Source: Lawsonibacter sp. (GTDB lineage: Bacteria > Bacillota > Clostridia > Oscillospirales > Oscillospiraceae). From it: a stretch of 34,807 nucleotides of DNA. This document shows positions 1 to 9,241 of the stretch, in pieces. Each line of letters starts with the position of its first letter. The stretch's first letter is position 1. The position numbers and the translations under genes were made by a program. Where the stretch lies: assembly GCA_022794495.1 (NCBI GenBank), contig JAAWEX010000003.1, forward strand, positions 1-34,807, written 5' to 3'. The notes under the pieces are model-generated. The model did no database searches and was not told where the DNA came from. It was given only the letters and a program-made list of their open reading frames with translations.

Positions 1-1191
1 GTATTCAGCCGAAATCTGATTGTCCGCCGCCGCCAGCACATTTACAGCGGCGCTGCTGACATTCAGCGACAGCGAGGGCCTGCCGGTGGTGTCCAGTGGC
101 GTGCCGGGCAGGGACGCCGCCTGAACATTCCCCACTGTGTAAACCCCAACAAAGGCCGCTCCCAGAACTACACACAGTGTCAGCACGGCAGTCCATATCT
201 TACCTGATCTTGATTGCTTCTTAAACTTCATAATTGCCCCTAACCTTTCTTTCAAAAGCTGTTTATTTTCGCTTAAAGTGACAGCCCCCAGGTTTTCCTT
301 GTATTTTCCCACGGCCGCCATCGCGTCAAGCAAGGTTTTCCCGTAGTCCTGCGCGTTGCTGCTCCCCATTTTGGCAAGGACGGCTTCATCGCAGGAAAAT
401 TCGCAAGCCCTGGTAATTTCCCGGCTCATAAGATGAACCAGCGGATTAAACCAATGCAGGCAGACAGTAATTTGAACCAGCCATTTATAGAACATATCCC
501 GCCGTCTGTAGTGGGTCAGTTCATGCAGAATGATATAGCGAAAATCCTTTTCAGGAATATCCGCGCTGGGCAGTACGATACATGGATGGAAAAAGCCAAT
601 CAGCAGCGGAGAGGAAACCAACGGATTGACACATAACTCAATCGGCTTTTTAACGCCTGACTGCTCCGCGACAATCGAAAGCCGGTCCAAAAGCTTAATG
701 TCAGAAACCGGGGCCGACCCAGCCTTGATATATCGTGCAAAGCCCTGATAGATTGTTATTTTCCGTATCAGCAGCCCCAGCACGGCCGCCAGCCATACCA
801 GCCAGATATGATTGATTAACAACACTCCAATATCTCGAAGCGGGTGGGCGGTTGTTACATCATCCGCCGGACTATTCACAGGCTCATTATGCTCCTCTGC
901 TCCAACAGCGGGAATAAAATTGCCGCCTGGAGCATTTTGTGAGGGCTGCGGCGGCGGTGGTAAGGGAGCGGACTGGGATATTGCCTGATCAACAGCCTGA
1001 TATGTCTTTCCCATCAGGCTTACTTCCGGCCCGAAGGGGAGCAGCAGCCGCAAAACAACAACCAGCCAAATGTAATACTGCCATTGCCGGCTGATTTTGT
1101 TTTTCAAAAAACGTTTTCCCAAAAGCAGAGCCAGAATCAGCAAGCTGCCGGAAAAAGACATGGACAGGAAAATTTTCAAAACCGCGCTCAT
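1..1191 (-). CDS. BlaR1/MecR1-type M56 family metallopeptidase sensor, partial (runs off left edge)
   Basis: Hand translation of the minus strand from ATG at 1191 is open to base 1: MSAVLKIFLSMSFSGSLLILALLLGKRF...IPEKDFRYIILHELTHYRRRDMFYKWLVQITVCLHWFNPLVHLMSREITRACEFSCDEAVL. HEXXH (HELTH) and CDEAV motifs are typical of M56. Not in the ORF track, presumably because no stop lies inside the window. Confidence 0.92.
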   Translation of the reverse strand, partial: MSAVLKIFLSMSFSGSLLILALLLGKRFLKNKISRQWQYYIWLVVVLRLLLPFGPEVSLMGKTYQAVDQAISQSAPLPPPPQPSQNAPGGNFIPAVGAEEHNEPVNSPADDVTTAHPLRDIGVLLINHIWLVWLAAVLGLLIRKITIYQGFARYIKAGSAPVSDIKLLDRLSIVAEQSGVKKPIELCVNPLVSSPLLIGFFHPCIVLPSADIPEKDFRYIILHELTHYRRRDMFYKWLVQITVCLHWFNPLVHLMSREITRACEFSCDEAVLAKMGSSNAQDYGKTLLDAMAAVGKYKENLGAVTLSENKQLLKERLGAIMKFKKQSRSGKIWTAVLTLCVVLGAAFVGVYTVGNVQAASLPGTPLDTTGRPSLSLNVSSAAVNVLAAADNQISAEY

Positions 1192-1571
1192 TGCTGCCCT
1201 TTCCCTTTCTCCAGCAGCCGCTTTAATTCCTCATATTCCTCGTCTGCCAGCAGATCGCCCAAAATCAGATTGGAAACCAGCCCCTTTGCGCTGCCCTCAT
1301 AAATCTTATCCAGGAAATTTTTCGTCTGCGCTGTCTGGTATTCCGTTTCTGAAACGAGCGTGGTATATTCGTTGCGGCGGCCAATTTTCTTGGCACTCAA
1401 AAAGCCCTTGTTCATCAGCCGCGACAAAAGTACAATCAGGGTATTCTTCTGACACGGCCTGCCCCTTGCCGCCAGACCGTCCATGATATAGGGGAACAGC
1501 GTCACCTCATCTGGGTTTCCCCATACGATTTTCATAATTTCAAGCTCGGCATCGGAAATTTGCTGTACCAC
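1188..1571 (-). CDS. BlaI/MecI/CopY family transcriptional repressor
   Basis: QQISDAELEIMKIVWGNPDEVTLFPYIMDGLAARGRPCQKNTLIVLLSRLMNKGFLSAKKIGRRNEYTTLVSETEY is typical of BlaI. GTG start at 1571 chosen because AAGGAGG lies just upstream; the track start at 1754 adds an implausible N-terminus. Overlaps the M56 start (ATGA). Confidence 0.9.
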   Translation of the reverse strand: MVQQISDAELEIMKIVWGNPDEVTLFPYIMDGLAARGRPCQKNTLIVLLSRLMNKGFLSAKKIGRRNEYTTLVSETEYQTAQTKNFLDKIYEGSAKGLVSNLILGDLLADEEYEELKRLLEKGKGQQ

Positions 1572-1590
1572 AGGCTTAACCTCCTTGACG

Positions 1591-1624
1591 TATAACACGT
1601 TGTTGACGATTAAAATATAACACG
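1591..1624 (-). promoter_or_regulatory. Candidate BlaI operator/promoter with direct repeats
   Basis: TATAACACG at 1591-1599 and 1616-1624 (25-bp offset), each preceded at slightly different spacing by TTGACG (1585-1590, 1603-1608), just upstream of blaI. Confidence 0.45.
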
Positions 1625-1841
1625 GCGTTGCCCTTTTGTCAAGCCCACTTTTGCCGAAAGAAGATAAAAGCACGTTTCTCCATTTTCCGCATAAGGACCG
1701 AGTGACCTGTGGTCGATTTTTTGGAATTTTTATTTGCATTCCAAAGTCGGCCACACACTTATTTTTTACGGAAAAGGAGCGCAGCCGATATGCCCAGCTG
1801 TGCTTTGTTCTTTGTAATACTTGTTTTCTGCCTGTCCAGCG

Positions 1842-2039
1842 TCAAGTTTCTGAGGCTTGAGTGTGGGCGCTTTTCCCAGAAAGCATATTCAGCCGCTCTC
1901 TTTTCGCCTTCACTGGCAGCACCAGGGGCTGTCCCTTGGGTGCGAGCCCGCGCTCACAGCTCGAGCAGTTGTCGATCCCGGTCTCGTCTTCCCAGTAAAT
2001 CACAGCATTTTCTGATTTTCGTAAATCTACATGTCCCAT
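1842..2039 (-). mobile_element. IS630-family transposase remnant (DDE domain fragment)
   Basis: Minus ORF: IYWEDETGIDNCSSCERGLAPKGQPLVLPVKAKRERLNMLSG, resembling the IS630 DDE_3 pattern DETG...RG.APKGQ...R.R.NM.S. Only about 60 aa, with no full-length transposase around it. Confidence 0.7.
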
Positions 2040-2100
2040 ACTGCCTATTTTATTACTTTCTGTTCTATATTCCTAGATGGTTTTTCGGAGATAATAATAA

Positions 2101-2136
2101 GGCCCGGAGAAATGGCTTTGCGCCGTTCTCCGGGCC
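2101..2136 (-). terminator. Rho-independent-like terminator
   Basis: Perfect 11-bp inverted repeat GGCCCGGAGAA (2101-2111) / TTCTCCGGGCC (2126-2136); on minus followed by TTATTATTATC. Sits downstream of the flavodoxin remnant. Confidence 0.75.
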
Positions 2137-2149
2137 TGTCTGCGATCTC

Positions 2150-2502
2150 TCAATAGATCGTCTTTCCAAATTCGTATGCTGTTGTCAGATGGCTGGTCTT
2201 ATCAATCTGCACTTTACCGTTTGTATCACCGCAGCCACCGGCAAGGACCATCCCCCTGTCGCGGAACCCGATGTAATTAATCAGAGCGGATAATAAGCCG
2301 CTGCCTGCTCAAATGTCCAAAAAAAGTTATCCGCAGAGGTCATGAGCAGCGCACAGTCCTTGATGGGATACTTCTCATACCGCCCAAGAGGTGGGTCCGG
2401 GTCCTCCTGGGCAATGCAGTAGAATCGCTCAATAAAGGCTTTGATCCGGGCAGAAACGGTCCAGAAGTACAGCGGCGAGGCAAAGACAATGCAGTCTGCC
2501 GC
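2150..2502 (-). pseudogene. Flavodoxin / NADPH-dependent FMN reductase family remnant, 5'-truncated and frameshifted
   Basis: Minus translation AADCIVFASPLYFWTVSARIKAFIERFYCIAQEDPDPPLGRYEKYPIKDCALLMTSADNFFWTFEQAAAYYPL* then, in the next frame, SALINYIGFRDRGMVLAGGCGDTNGKVQIDKTSHLTTAYEFGKTIY*. No start or N-terminal flavin-binding region; abuts the promoter of the next regulator. Confidence 0.75.
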
Positions 2503-2522
2503 TTTGATTTTAAATCACATTT

Positions 2523-2554
2523 TTGAGAAAATCTTGAGAATTGTATGATATAAT
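2523..2554 (+). promoter_or_regulatory. Response-regulator-type operator/promoter: TTGAGA-N5-TTGAGA-N9-TATAAT
   Basis: TTGAGA 2523-2528, TTGAGA 2534-2539 (11-bp phase), TATAAT 2549-2554; same layout recurs at 4361-4392. Confidence 0.7.
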
Positions 2555-2595
2555 AAAAGCAGATCATGGCAAGGGACCTGCAAAGGGGTGAAAAA

Positions 2596-3267
2596 ATGTC
2601 TCAGACGATTTTAATTGCGGACGACGAGCGGGGAATTGTGGACATGCTGAAGGCCTACTTTTCCCCGGAATACGAGATACTGACGGCCTACAGCGGGCAG
2701 GAGGCCATGCAACGAGCGGAAGCACAGCCCGATCTGATCCTGCTGGATATCAACATGCCGGGTATGGATGGCCTGACCGTCTGCCATGCCATCCGGGAGC
2801 ATGTTACCTGCCCGATTCTGTTTTTGACGGCCCGGGTGGAGTCCGCCGACCAGATTATGGGCTTTCAGGCGGGGGCGGACGACTACATCGTCAAGCCCTT
2901 CGACCTGGACGAGCTTGCGGCGCGGATCGCCGCACATCTGCGCCGGGAGCGGCGGAGAAGCACCCCCTCCGCGGTGCGCTTTTTCGGGGAATGCGCGGTG
3001 GACTACTCTGCCCGGACCGTGACCGTTCACGGCGAGGCGGTGGTCCTATCCCGGCGGGAGTTTGACATTCTGGAGCTGCTGTCCCTGAACCCGGGGCAGG
3101 TGTTCGACCGGGAACGAATCTACGAGTCTGTCTGGGGCATCGACGGCGAGGGCAGCAGCGGCACCGTTATGGAGCACATCCGGAAAATCCGGGGCAAGCT
3201 GGCCCAACACACGCTCCACAGTTACATCGAAACGGTCTGGGGGTGTGGGTACAAATGGAACGGCTGA
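2596..3267 (+). CDS. OmpR/PhoB-family response regulator
   Basis: MSQTILIADDERGIVDMLKAYFSPEYEILTAYSGQEAMQRAEAQPDLILLDINMPGMDG...; winged-helix C-terminus. ATG at 2596 preceded by AAAGGGGTG. Confidence 0.95.
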   Translation: MSQTILIADDERGIVDMLKAYFSPEYEILTAYSGQEAMQRAEAQPDLILLDINMPGMDGLTVCHAIREHVTCPILFLTARVESADQIMGFQAGADDYIVKPFDLDELAARIAAHLRRERRRSTPSAVRFFGECAVDYSARTVTVHGEAVVLSRREFDILELLSLNPGQVFDRERIYESVWGIDGEGSSGTVMEHIRKIRGKLAQHTLHSYIETVWGCGYKWNG

Positions 3268-4364
3268 GAGATATGAGCCTGCGGCGGGCGTTTTTTCTGC
3301 TGACCCTTTCCGGCCTGCTGGCGGCGGCGGCGCTGGCGGCCCTGCTATGGATGGGGTGCAAGGCGGTCGCCTCCCAGTATCCCCTGGGCGGGATCAGCAT
3401 CAGCATTGACGGAGCCATCACCTCCCTGCCCAGGCCTACGCCAGAACGGCAGCGGCTGTTACAGGCACTGGATATCATCGCCCTGCTGGGCTGGGTCCTG
3501 CTGCCGGTGACGGGCCTGGCCGTGGCCGGGGGGCTCTTTTACCGTTGGAAGCTGAAAGAGCCCATCCGCATCCTTCTGGAGGGAACGCGGCGAATCCAGG
3601 CCCACGACCTGGACTTCACCCTTCCGGCTGTCTCCGCCGACGAGCTTGGGCAGATCTGCGCCGCCTTTGAGGAGATGCGGCAGGAGCTGCTGAAAACGAA
3701 TCAGGAGCTTTGGCGGCAGGCAGAGGAGCGCAAGCGGCTCAATGCCGCCTTTGCCCACGATCTGCGCAATCCGGTCACTGTGCTGAAGGGCAGCGTCAAG
3801 CTGCTGCGGCAGGCCCCCTCGGATCCGCATACCCTGGACCGGCTGGAGAATTACACCGTAAGGATCGAGCAGTATGTGGAGGCTATGGGTTCCATTCAGC
3901 GGCTGGAGCAGATGCCCGTGAGAGCTGCCGCTGTGCCTTTGAGCATCCTTTGCTCGGAGATGGAGGAGACGGCCCGTCTGCTGGCCCCGTCGCTGGAGAC
4001 TGTGGTCTGTGGACCTGAGGTGGGAGCGGCGGAGATCGACCACGGGATTTTTCTCACTGTAGCGGAAAATCTGATTGGAAATGGGGCGCGTTTTGCGAAA
4101 CAGCGGCTGGAGATCACCCTGTCTTTAGAGGAAGGCACCCTGTCCCTGTCCGTTGCGGACGACGGCCCCGGCTTTCCGGACCAGCTGCTGAAAAGCGGCC
4201 CAAAGCCCTTTGGGAAGACAGAGGAGAGCGGGACCCATTTCGGCATGGGCCTGTATACCAGCGGCCTGCTGTGCCGAAAGCACGGCGGCGGGCTCCGGCT
4301 GGAAAGCAGCGCGTCCGGCGGAGCTGCTGCCATTGCTTCCCTGAGAACAAATAACTGCTCTTGA
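3255..4364 (+). CDS. Sensor histidine kinase (HAMP, HisKA, HATPase_c)
   Basis: Membrane N-terminus, FAHDLRNPVTVLKGSVKLL H-box, NLIGNGARFAKQ, DDGPGF and GMGLY motifs. Start 3243 or 3255. Confidence 0.95.
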   Translation: MERLRDMSLRRAFFLLTLSGLLAAAALAALLWMGCKAVASQYPLGGISISIDGAITSLPRPTPERQRLLQALDIIALLGWVLLPVTGLAVAGGLFYRWKLKEPIRILLEGTRRIQAHDLDFTLPAVSADELGQICAAFEEMRQELLKTNQELWRQAEERKRLNAAFAHDLRNPVTVLKGSVKLLRQAPSDPHTLDRLENYTVRIEQYVEAMGSIQRLEQMPVRAAAVPLSILCSEMEETARLLAPSLETVVCGPEVGAAEIDHGIFLTVAENLIGNGARFAKQRLEITLSLEEGTLSLSVADDGPGFPDQLLKSGPKPFGKTEESGTHFGMGLYTSGLLCRKHGGGLRLESSASGGAAAIASLRTNNCS

Positions 4365-4392
4365 GAATTTTTTGAGATTTACCTGTTACACT
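4361..4392 (+). promoter_or_regulatory. Second TTGAGA-N5-TTGAGA-N9-TACACT operator/promoter driving the ABC genes
   Basis: TTGAGA 4361-4366, TTGAGA 4372-4377, TACACT 4387-4392; overlaps the stop codon of the kinase gene. Confidence 0.7.
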
Positions 4393-4422
4393 CTCCTTAT
4401 TCTACATAAGGAGGGTGTTTTT

Positions 4423-5097
4423 ATGAACATCGAAGCGCAGGAACTTTCCAAGCTCTATGGCCAGGGGGAAAACCGAGTAACCGCCCTGGACCGGGCCTCA
4501 CTGACCATCGCCCCCGGCGATTTTATCTCCATCATGGGGCCGTCTGGCAGTGGGAAAAGCACGCTGCTGCACCTGCTGTCCGGCCTGGACCGGCCCACCT
4601 CCGGCCGCCTGCTTTACGACGGCAGGGACATCTACGGCCTGTCTGACAAAAAGCTGTCTGCCTTCCGCCGCCGGCGCATCGGCTTTATCTTCCAGCAGTT
4701 CCATCTGCTCCCCGTGCTCACCGCCCGGGAAAACATCATCATGCCGCTGCTGCTGGACCGAAAGCAGCCGGACGAGGGGTATCTTCAAAAGCTGACCGGC
4801 CTGCTGGGCATCCAGGAACGGCTGACCCACCTGCCCCATGAGCTCTCCGGCGGGCAGCAGCAGCGGGTGGCCATTGCCCGCGCCCTCATCGCCCAGCCTG
4901 ACGTGATCTTCGCCGACGAGCCCACCGGCAACCTGGACAGCCGCAGCGGCGGCGAGGTGATGGAGCTGCTGAAAACCGTGGGCAAGGAGATGGGCAAGGC
5001 GCTGGTGGTTATCACCCACGACAGCCGCGTCGCGGCACAGGCAGCGCGGCGGCTCACCATTGTGGACGGGGTGCTGTCGGAGGTGGGGGCGGAATGA
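4423..5097 (+). CDS. ABC transporter ATP-binding protein (MacB/LolD-like)
   Basis: Walker [10 protein letters not shown], signature [15 protein letters not shown], Walker [16 protein letters not shown] 4423 with GGAGGG upstream. Confidence 0.96.
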   Translation: MNIEAQELSKLYGQGENRVTALDRASLTIAPGDFISIMGPSGSGKSTLLHLLSGLDRPTSGRLLYDGRDIYGLSDKKLSAFRRRRIGFIFQQFHLLPVLTARENIIMPLLLDRKQPDEGYLQKLTGLLGIQERLTHLPHELSGGQQQRVAIARALIAQPDVIFADEPTGNLDSRSGGEVMELLKTVGKEMGKALVVITHDSRVAAQAARRLTIVDGVLSEVGAE

Positions 5098-7595
5098 GAC
5101 ACTACCATACGCTTGCTCTGAAAGAGCTGCTGGCCCAGCGGGTCACCTCAGTTTTAATCCTCCTGGCCATCGTCCTGTCCACCATGATGACGGCGGTGGT
5201 CGGCCAGTCCATAGGTGTGCTGTCCGCCATGCGGCAGCAGCAGGCCATCGCCATCGGCGGAAACCGCCACGCCGGATTTGTCCAGATGAATGAGGAACAG
5301 CTGGAAACGCTGAGGCAGGACCCCCGGCTGTCCTTTGTGGGCGCCTATGTGGTGCTGGGCAGCGTACAGCTGGACAACACTCTAATCCTGGGCCTCAGCG
5401 AGTTTCAGGAGGACGTAAGCGCCCTCTACCCCTCTATCTCCGCCCTGAAAGAGGGCCGTCTGCCCCAGGCCCCCATGGAGCTCGCCCTGCCCGAGGATGT
5501 GCTGGGATACCTGGGCTTCTCTGGCACACTGGGGGACACCCTGACCATCTCCCTCTCCAAGGCCCTGCGCCACGGGGTGGTGACTCAATCCTATGACTTT
5601 ACCGCCTCGTTCACCCTGGTGGGCGTCACCGAGAGCAACTACCTCAACTACGCCGCCGGGGCCGTCAACGGCATCGTGGGGCCGGGGACGGCGGAGGCCC
5701 TGCTGCCGGAGGAGTACTTCTACTACAATGCGGACATCCGCGTGGCGGACAAAAATACCTTCCAGGCCGTTATGGACAGCCTGACAGCCACCCTGAACGT
5801 CCATGAGCTGGACACCACCTACAACATCCCGCTTTTAAACGCTCTGGGCGTCCGGTACAGAGCGGAGGCCGCCGACATAGCAGATGTCTCTGAAGCGGGG
5901 TTCCCCTTCATGATGGCGGCGGGAGTGCTGGTCGGCGGGCTTATTCTGCTGGCGGCGGGGCTGGTGATCTATAACATTCTGAAAATCGCCGTTGCCCGGC
6001 GCATGACCCAGTACGGCGTCCTCCGGGCCATCGGGGCGGACAGAGGGCAGCTCTATATTTTGGTCGCTGGACAGGTGCTGCTGTTGTGCGCGGCGGGCAT
6101 CCCAGCCGGCCTGCTGCTGGGGGCTCTGTCGGCCAGGGGCATCCTCACCGCCGCCACAGGGCTGCTGTCCCCGGAAATTTTCCTGGCCCGGGACGCCGGG
6201 GAGCTGGCCCGCCTGATTGGGGAAAACAGCGGCGGCAAAGGCATCTTCCTGCTGGCCAGCGGGGCCGTTACCCTGTTTTTTGCCTTGGCCGCCGCCCTTC
6301 CCGCCGCCCGGTACGCGGCCCGGGTGTCTCCCACCGCCGCCATGGCGGGGAATCAGGTTAAAATCAAGCGCCGGGGCCGGAGGGTGAAGAAAATCCGCAG
6401 CTTTGAGGCCTTTTACGCCCGCCTCAACCTGAGACGCAGCCCAGGCCGCACGGCGATCACCGTCCTGTCCCTGGTAATGAGCATTACCGTTTTCATCGCC
6501 CTACAGGGGGCGGTGGGCCTGCTGGACAGCGCCGGGGCCGGCGTGCCGGAGCACTTTGGCGACTACTCCATCACCAACGAATCGGCGGGCTTTTCCCCTG
6601 GGGAATACCAGGCAATGAAAGACGACCCCCGGGTAGCGGAGCTGACCGCTATGCAGTTTTCCCTCTATGAGCAGGGACAGGACGGCTATCCGGCAGGAAT
6701 CAGCTTTGGCTTTCCCCTCCAGCCGGCGGAGACCTTCCAGGTGGTGGGTCTGAACGGCGCTTACTGGGACCGGGCCTTCTCCTCGCTTACACCGGAGGTT
6801 TTGGAAAAGCTGAAGGCCGGGGAGGGCTGTATGGTCCGCAATCCCCTGCCCCTGGTCTTTGAGGGGCAGGAGATTCCACGCACCAGCATACAGACCGGGG
6901 ACACCGTCACCGTGGCAGGGCGGGAGCTGCCGGTACTGCACACCCTGGACAGCTATGATACGTATCTGAGCGTGGGCAGCCACGGCTTTGTCAACGGGGT
7001 GCAGATTGTTGTAAACGAGGACCTTTACGCCGCCATCACGGGAAAGACGGCCTACAGCTGGCTGCTGCCCACCCTGGCGGAGGGGGTGGAGCGGACAGAA
7101 TATGACGCTGCGGTGGAAGCCCTGGCGGGGCGCACCCCCGGCACGCTCTGGCTGTCCTATGAGGACACCGACCGGCAGCTTGCGGAGAGCTTCGCCCAGA
7201 TTCAGCTTTTGGCTTGGGGCTTGATCCTCTTTGTGGCGCTGATTGGTCTGCTGAATATTATCAACACGGTGTATACCAACATCCACACCCGGGTTGCCGA
7301 AATCGGAATGCAGCGGGCTGTCGGCATGAGTGCGGGGAGCCTGTTTCGGGTGTTCCTGTGGGAGGGGGCCTACTATGGAATCATCGCGGCGGCGATTGGG
7401 AGTATCACCGGGTACGTTTGCACAATCTTTGTAGACGCGGCAGCGACGGATGAACTGCGGTTCATCCCTATCCCCGTCATTCCCATCGCGGAGGCGGCGG
7501 CCCTCGCCACGGCCGCCTGCCTGCTGGCAACCTGCATCCCGCTGAGAAGGATCAGCAAAATGAGTATTGTGGACTCTATTGAAGCTGTTGAGTAA
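5094..7595 (+). CDS. ABC transporter permease, FtsX/MacB-like (two FtsX domains)
   Basis: 833 aa with FtsX-type helices near [21 protein letters not shown] and [34 protein letters not shown]; 4-nt overlap with the ATPase gene. Confidence 0.93.
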   Translation: MRHYHTLALKELLAQRVTSVLILLAIVLSTMMTAVVGQSIGVLSAMRQQQAIAIGGNRHAGFVQMNEEQLETLRQDPRLSFVGAYVVLGSVQLDNTLILGLSEFQEDVSALYPSISALKEGRLPQAPMELALPEDVLGYLGFSGTLGDTLTISLSKALRHGVVTQSYDFTASFTLVGVTESNYLNYAAGAVNGIVGPGTAEALLPEEYFYYNADIRVADKNTFQAVMDSLTATLNVHELDTTYNIPLLNALGVRYRAEAADIADVSEAGFPFMMAAGVLVGGLILLAAGLVIYNILKIAVARRMTQYGVLRAIGADRGQLYILVAGQVLLLCAAGIPAGLLLGALSARGILTAATGLLSPEIFLARDAGELARLIGENSGGKGIFLLASGAVTLFFALAAALPAARYAARVSPTAAMAGNQVKIKRRGRRVKKIRSFEAFYARLNLRRSPGRTAITVLSLVMSITVFIALQGAVGLLDSAGAGVPEHFGDYSITNESAGFSPGEYQAMKDDPRVAELTAMQFSLYEQGQDGYPAGISFGFPLQPAETFQVVGLNGAYWDRAFSSLTPEVLEKLKAGEGCMVRNPLPLVFEGQEIPRTSIQTGDTVTVAGRELPVLHTLDSYDTYLSVGSHGFVNGVQIVVNEDLYAAITGKTAYSWLLPTLAEGVERTEYDAAVEALAGRTPGTLWLSYEDTDRQLAESFAQIQLLAWGLILFVALIGLLNIINTVYTNIHTRVAEIGMQRAVGMSAGSLFRVFLWEGAYYGIIAAAIGSITGYVCTIFVDAAATDELRFIPIPVIPIAEAAALATAACLLATCIPLRRISKMSIVDSIEAVE

Positions 7596-7812
7596 GCAAG
7601 GCTTGCTTGCGCCTTGGACCGGACGGCAGGGGGGAAAAGCCGGAGCCTTCCAGCACCACGGCGGCGGAGCTGAGCTGCCAGAGGAGGTCCCGGCCGGCGC
7701 ACACCGTCCCCCGGGTCGATGGCCAGCTGGGTGGTGATTCCGCCGGACCTGCCTGCGTCCACATAGCCGGCCTTGGTCAAGCAGCCTCCAGTCCATCGCA
7801 AGGCTCCCTTTG

Positions 7813-8385
7813 TCAGTCCGCGTACTTCACCACACCGCTGCGCCGCAGGGCATGGACCACAGGAATACATACAGTGGTAACAATCACGGTGGTGGCAGCG
7901 CTGGTGGCGAACCGGCCGGGGAGGAAGGGGATGTGGACCATAAACTCGGTGTGATACATCACGCTTTCCAGCCAGATGCTCACGGTGTTGCCCAGGGTGG
8001 TAAGGACGGCCCCGGCGAAGCAGATGGCGTAGCAGGCCGCTGGCCGGCTCTCAATCCGCTTGCCGGTCCGGCGGCACCACACCGCGCCCAGACCCACCAC
8101 CGTGCCGCGGATGGCGGCGGGGGCCACATAGAGCACCGTGGTGGGGGCCAGGCCGTAGGGGCCGGTAATCTGGGCGATAAACTCCCCCAGCAGGCCCACC
8201 GCCATGCCCTCCACCGGGCCGAACAGCATAGCCGCCAGCATGATGGGCAGCGAGGCGAAGTTAAACTTGAAATAAGGGGTTTCAATGGCGATGGTCCGCT
8301 TCAGCAGGACCATTATGGCGGTGAGCATGGCCACCATGCAGATGGTGTAGACTGTTTTTCTTTTCTTTACAGATGTCATAATCAT
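7813..8385 (-). CDS. folT: Folate-family ECF transporter S component
   Basis: MIMTSVKKRKTVYTICMVAMLTAIMVLLKRTIAIETPYFKFNFASLPIMLAAMLFGPVEGMAVGLLGEFIAQI...; preceded by a THF riboswitch, which supports folate specificity. Confidence 0.9.
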   Translation of the reverse strand: MIMTSVKKRKTVYTICMVAMLTAIMVLLKRTIAIETPYFKFNFASLPIMLAAMLFGPVEGMAVGLLGEFIAQITGPYGLAPTTVLYVAPAAIRGTVVGLGAVWCRRTGKRIESRPAACYAICFAGAVLTTLGNTVSIWLESVMYHTEFMVHIPFLPGRFATSAATTVIVTTVCIPVVHALRRSGVVKYAD

Positions 8386-8386
8386 A

Positions 8387-8435
8387 CGCTCCTTTCACGG
8401 CGTGTCGCCATGAAAGGAGCGTACTCCTCCATGGC
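8387..8435 (-). promoter_or_regulatory. Riboswitch expression platform: SD-sequestering hairpin and competing anti-sequestor
   Basis: RNA (minus): CGCUCCUUUCAUGGC-GACAC-GCCGUGAAAGGAGCG masks the AAAGGAG SD (8387-8421); alternative GCCAUG-G-AGGAG-UACG-CUCCU-UU-CAUGGC (8407-8435) overlaps the 3' strand of aptamer P1. Confidence 0.75.
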
Positions 8436-8530
8436 AGCGGATGCGATACAGCAACGCGGGCGCGTGACGCCCTTCGTCCATTGGCAACCTCCCATCCAAT
8501 GGCACTTGACGCGCTGTACCTACTCTGACC
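8433..8530 (-). ncRNA. Tetrahydrofolate (THF) riboswitch aptamer
   Basis: Minus: GGTCAGAGTAGGTACAGCGCGTCAAGTGCCATTGGATGGGAGGTTGCCAATGGACGAAGGGCGTCACGCGCCCGCGTTGCTGTATCGCATCCGCTGCC. Contains the recalled THF consensus blocks AGAGUAG, GCGUYAAGUG, GAUGGGA, ACGAAGGG and GCAUCCGCU, with matching P1 ends. Confidence 0.93.
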
Positions 8531-8542
8531 AGGTGCGGATAT

Positions 8543-9169
8543 TTACATGGATTTCACGACGGTGCTGTAGATATCATCGGCCAGGGGCAGCGCCTTGGCC
8601 AGCAGAGCCTCGCCCTTGGTGCGGTACTCCTCAGCCAGGGCGGTATCCTTCAGGCTGCCGATGTTGATGAGCACATTGAGCCACGCGCCCTGAACAGCGG
8701 CGCGCAGGGACAGGGCAGACACGCCCAGATCGCTGGCGGCACTGTCGTTGGACTTGCCCAAAACGGAGGCGGTGAGCTCCAGGGCTTCCACGGCCAGCTC
8801 CATCATCTCGAGGGGGGGCTTGGTGCAGCCCTTCAGTCCCTCCTGAATGGCTGCGGAGCGGGCGGCCTTCTCCTCCTCGGTGGCCTTTGGCATTCCAAAG
8901 GCGGCGCTGACCGCGTTGAACGCCTCGGTATCCCGCTCCATTACGTCCACAAAGCGGGCTTTCAGGCCGTTGGACTTCTCCAGGACAGACCGGGCCAGCT
9001 CCTCATAGCCGGCGTATTTCTTCTTGCCCACGGTAAGGGAGCAAACCATGGCGGTGAGGGCGGCGCCCAGGGCGCCCTCCAGGGCGGCGGCGGAGCCTCC
9101 GCCGGGGGCAGGGGCGTCGGAGGCCAACAGGTCGGCAAAGCCGGCGGTGGTCAGTTCAGCAAGCTTCAT
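8543..9169 (-). CDS. fchA: Formimidoyl-THF cyclodeaminase / methenyl-THF cyclohydrolase (FchA/FTCD-C family)
   Basis: MKLAELTTAGFADLLASDAPAPGGGSAAALEGALGAALTAMVCSLTVGKKKY...; APGGGSAAA motif. Confidence 0.93.
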   Translation of the reverse strand: MKLAELTTAGFADLLASDAPAPGGGSAAALEGALGAALTAMVCSLTVGKKKYAGYEELARSVLEKSNGLKARFVDVMERDTEAFNAVSAAFGMPKATEEEKAARSAAIQEGLKGCTKPPLEMMELAVEALELTASVLGKSNDSAASDLGVSALSLRAAVQGAWLNVLINIGSLKDTALAEEYRTKGEALLAKALPLADDIYSTVVKSM

Positions 9170-9241
9170 ATGGTTATTTCTCCTAATCCTAAATTTGTCA
9201 GGCGCCTCTGCGCCGTTTGACGGCGGCGGGCAATCAGCCTC

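Noticed and set aside
6501-7796. 431-aa minus ORF
   Set aside because: Antisense to the FtsX permease; no recognisable domain.
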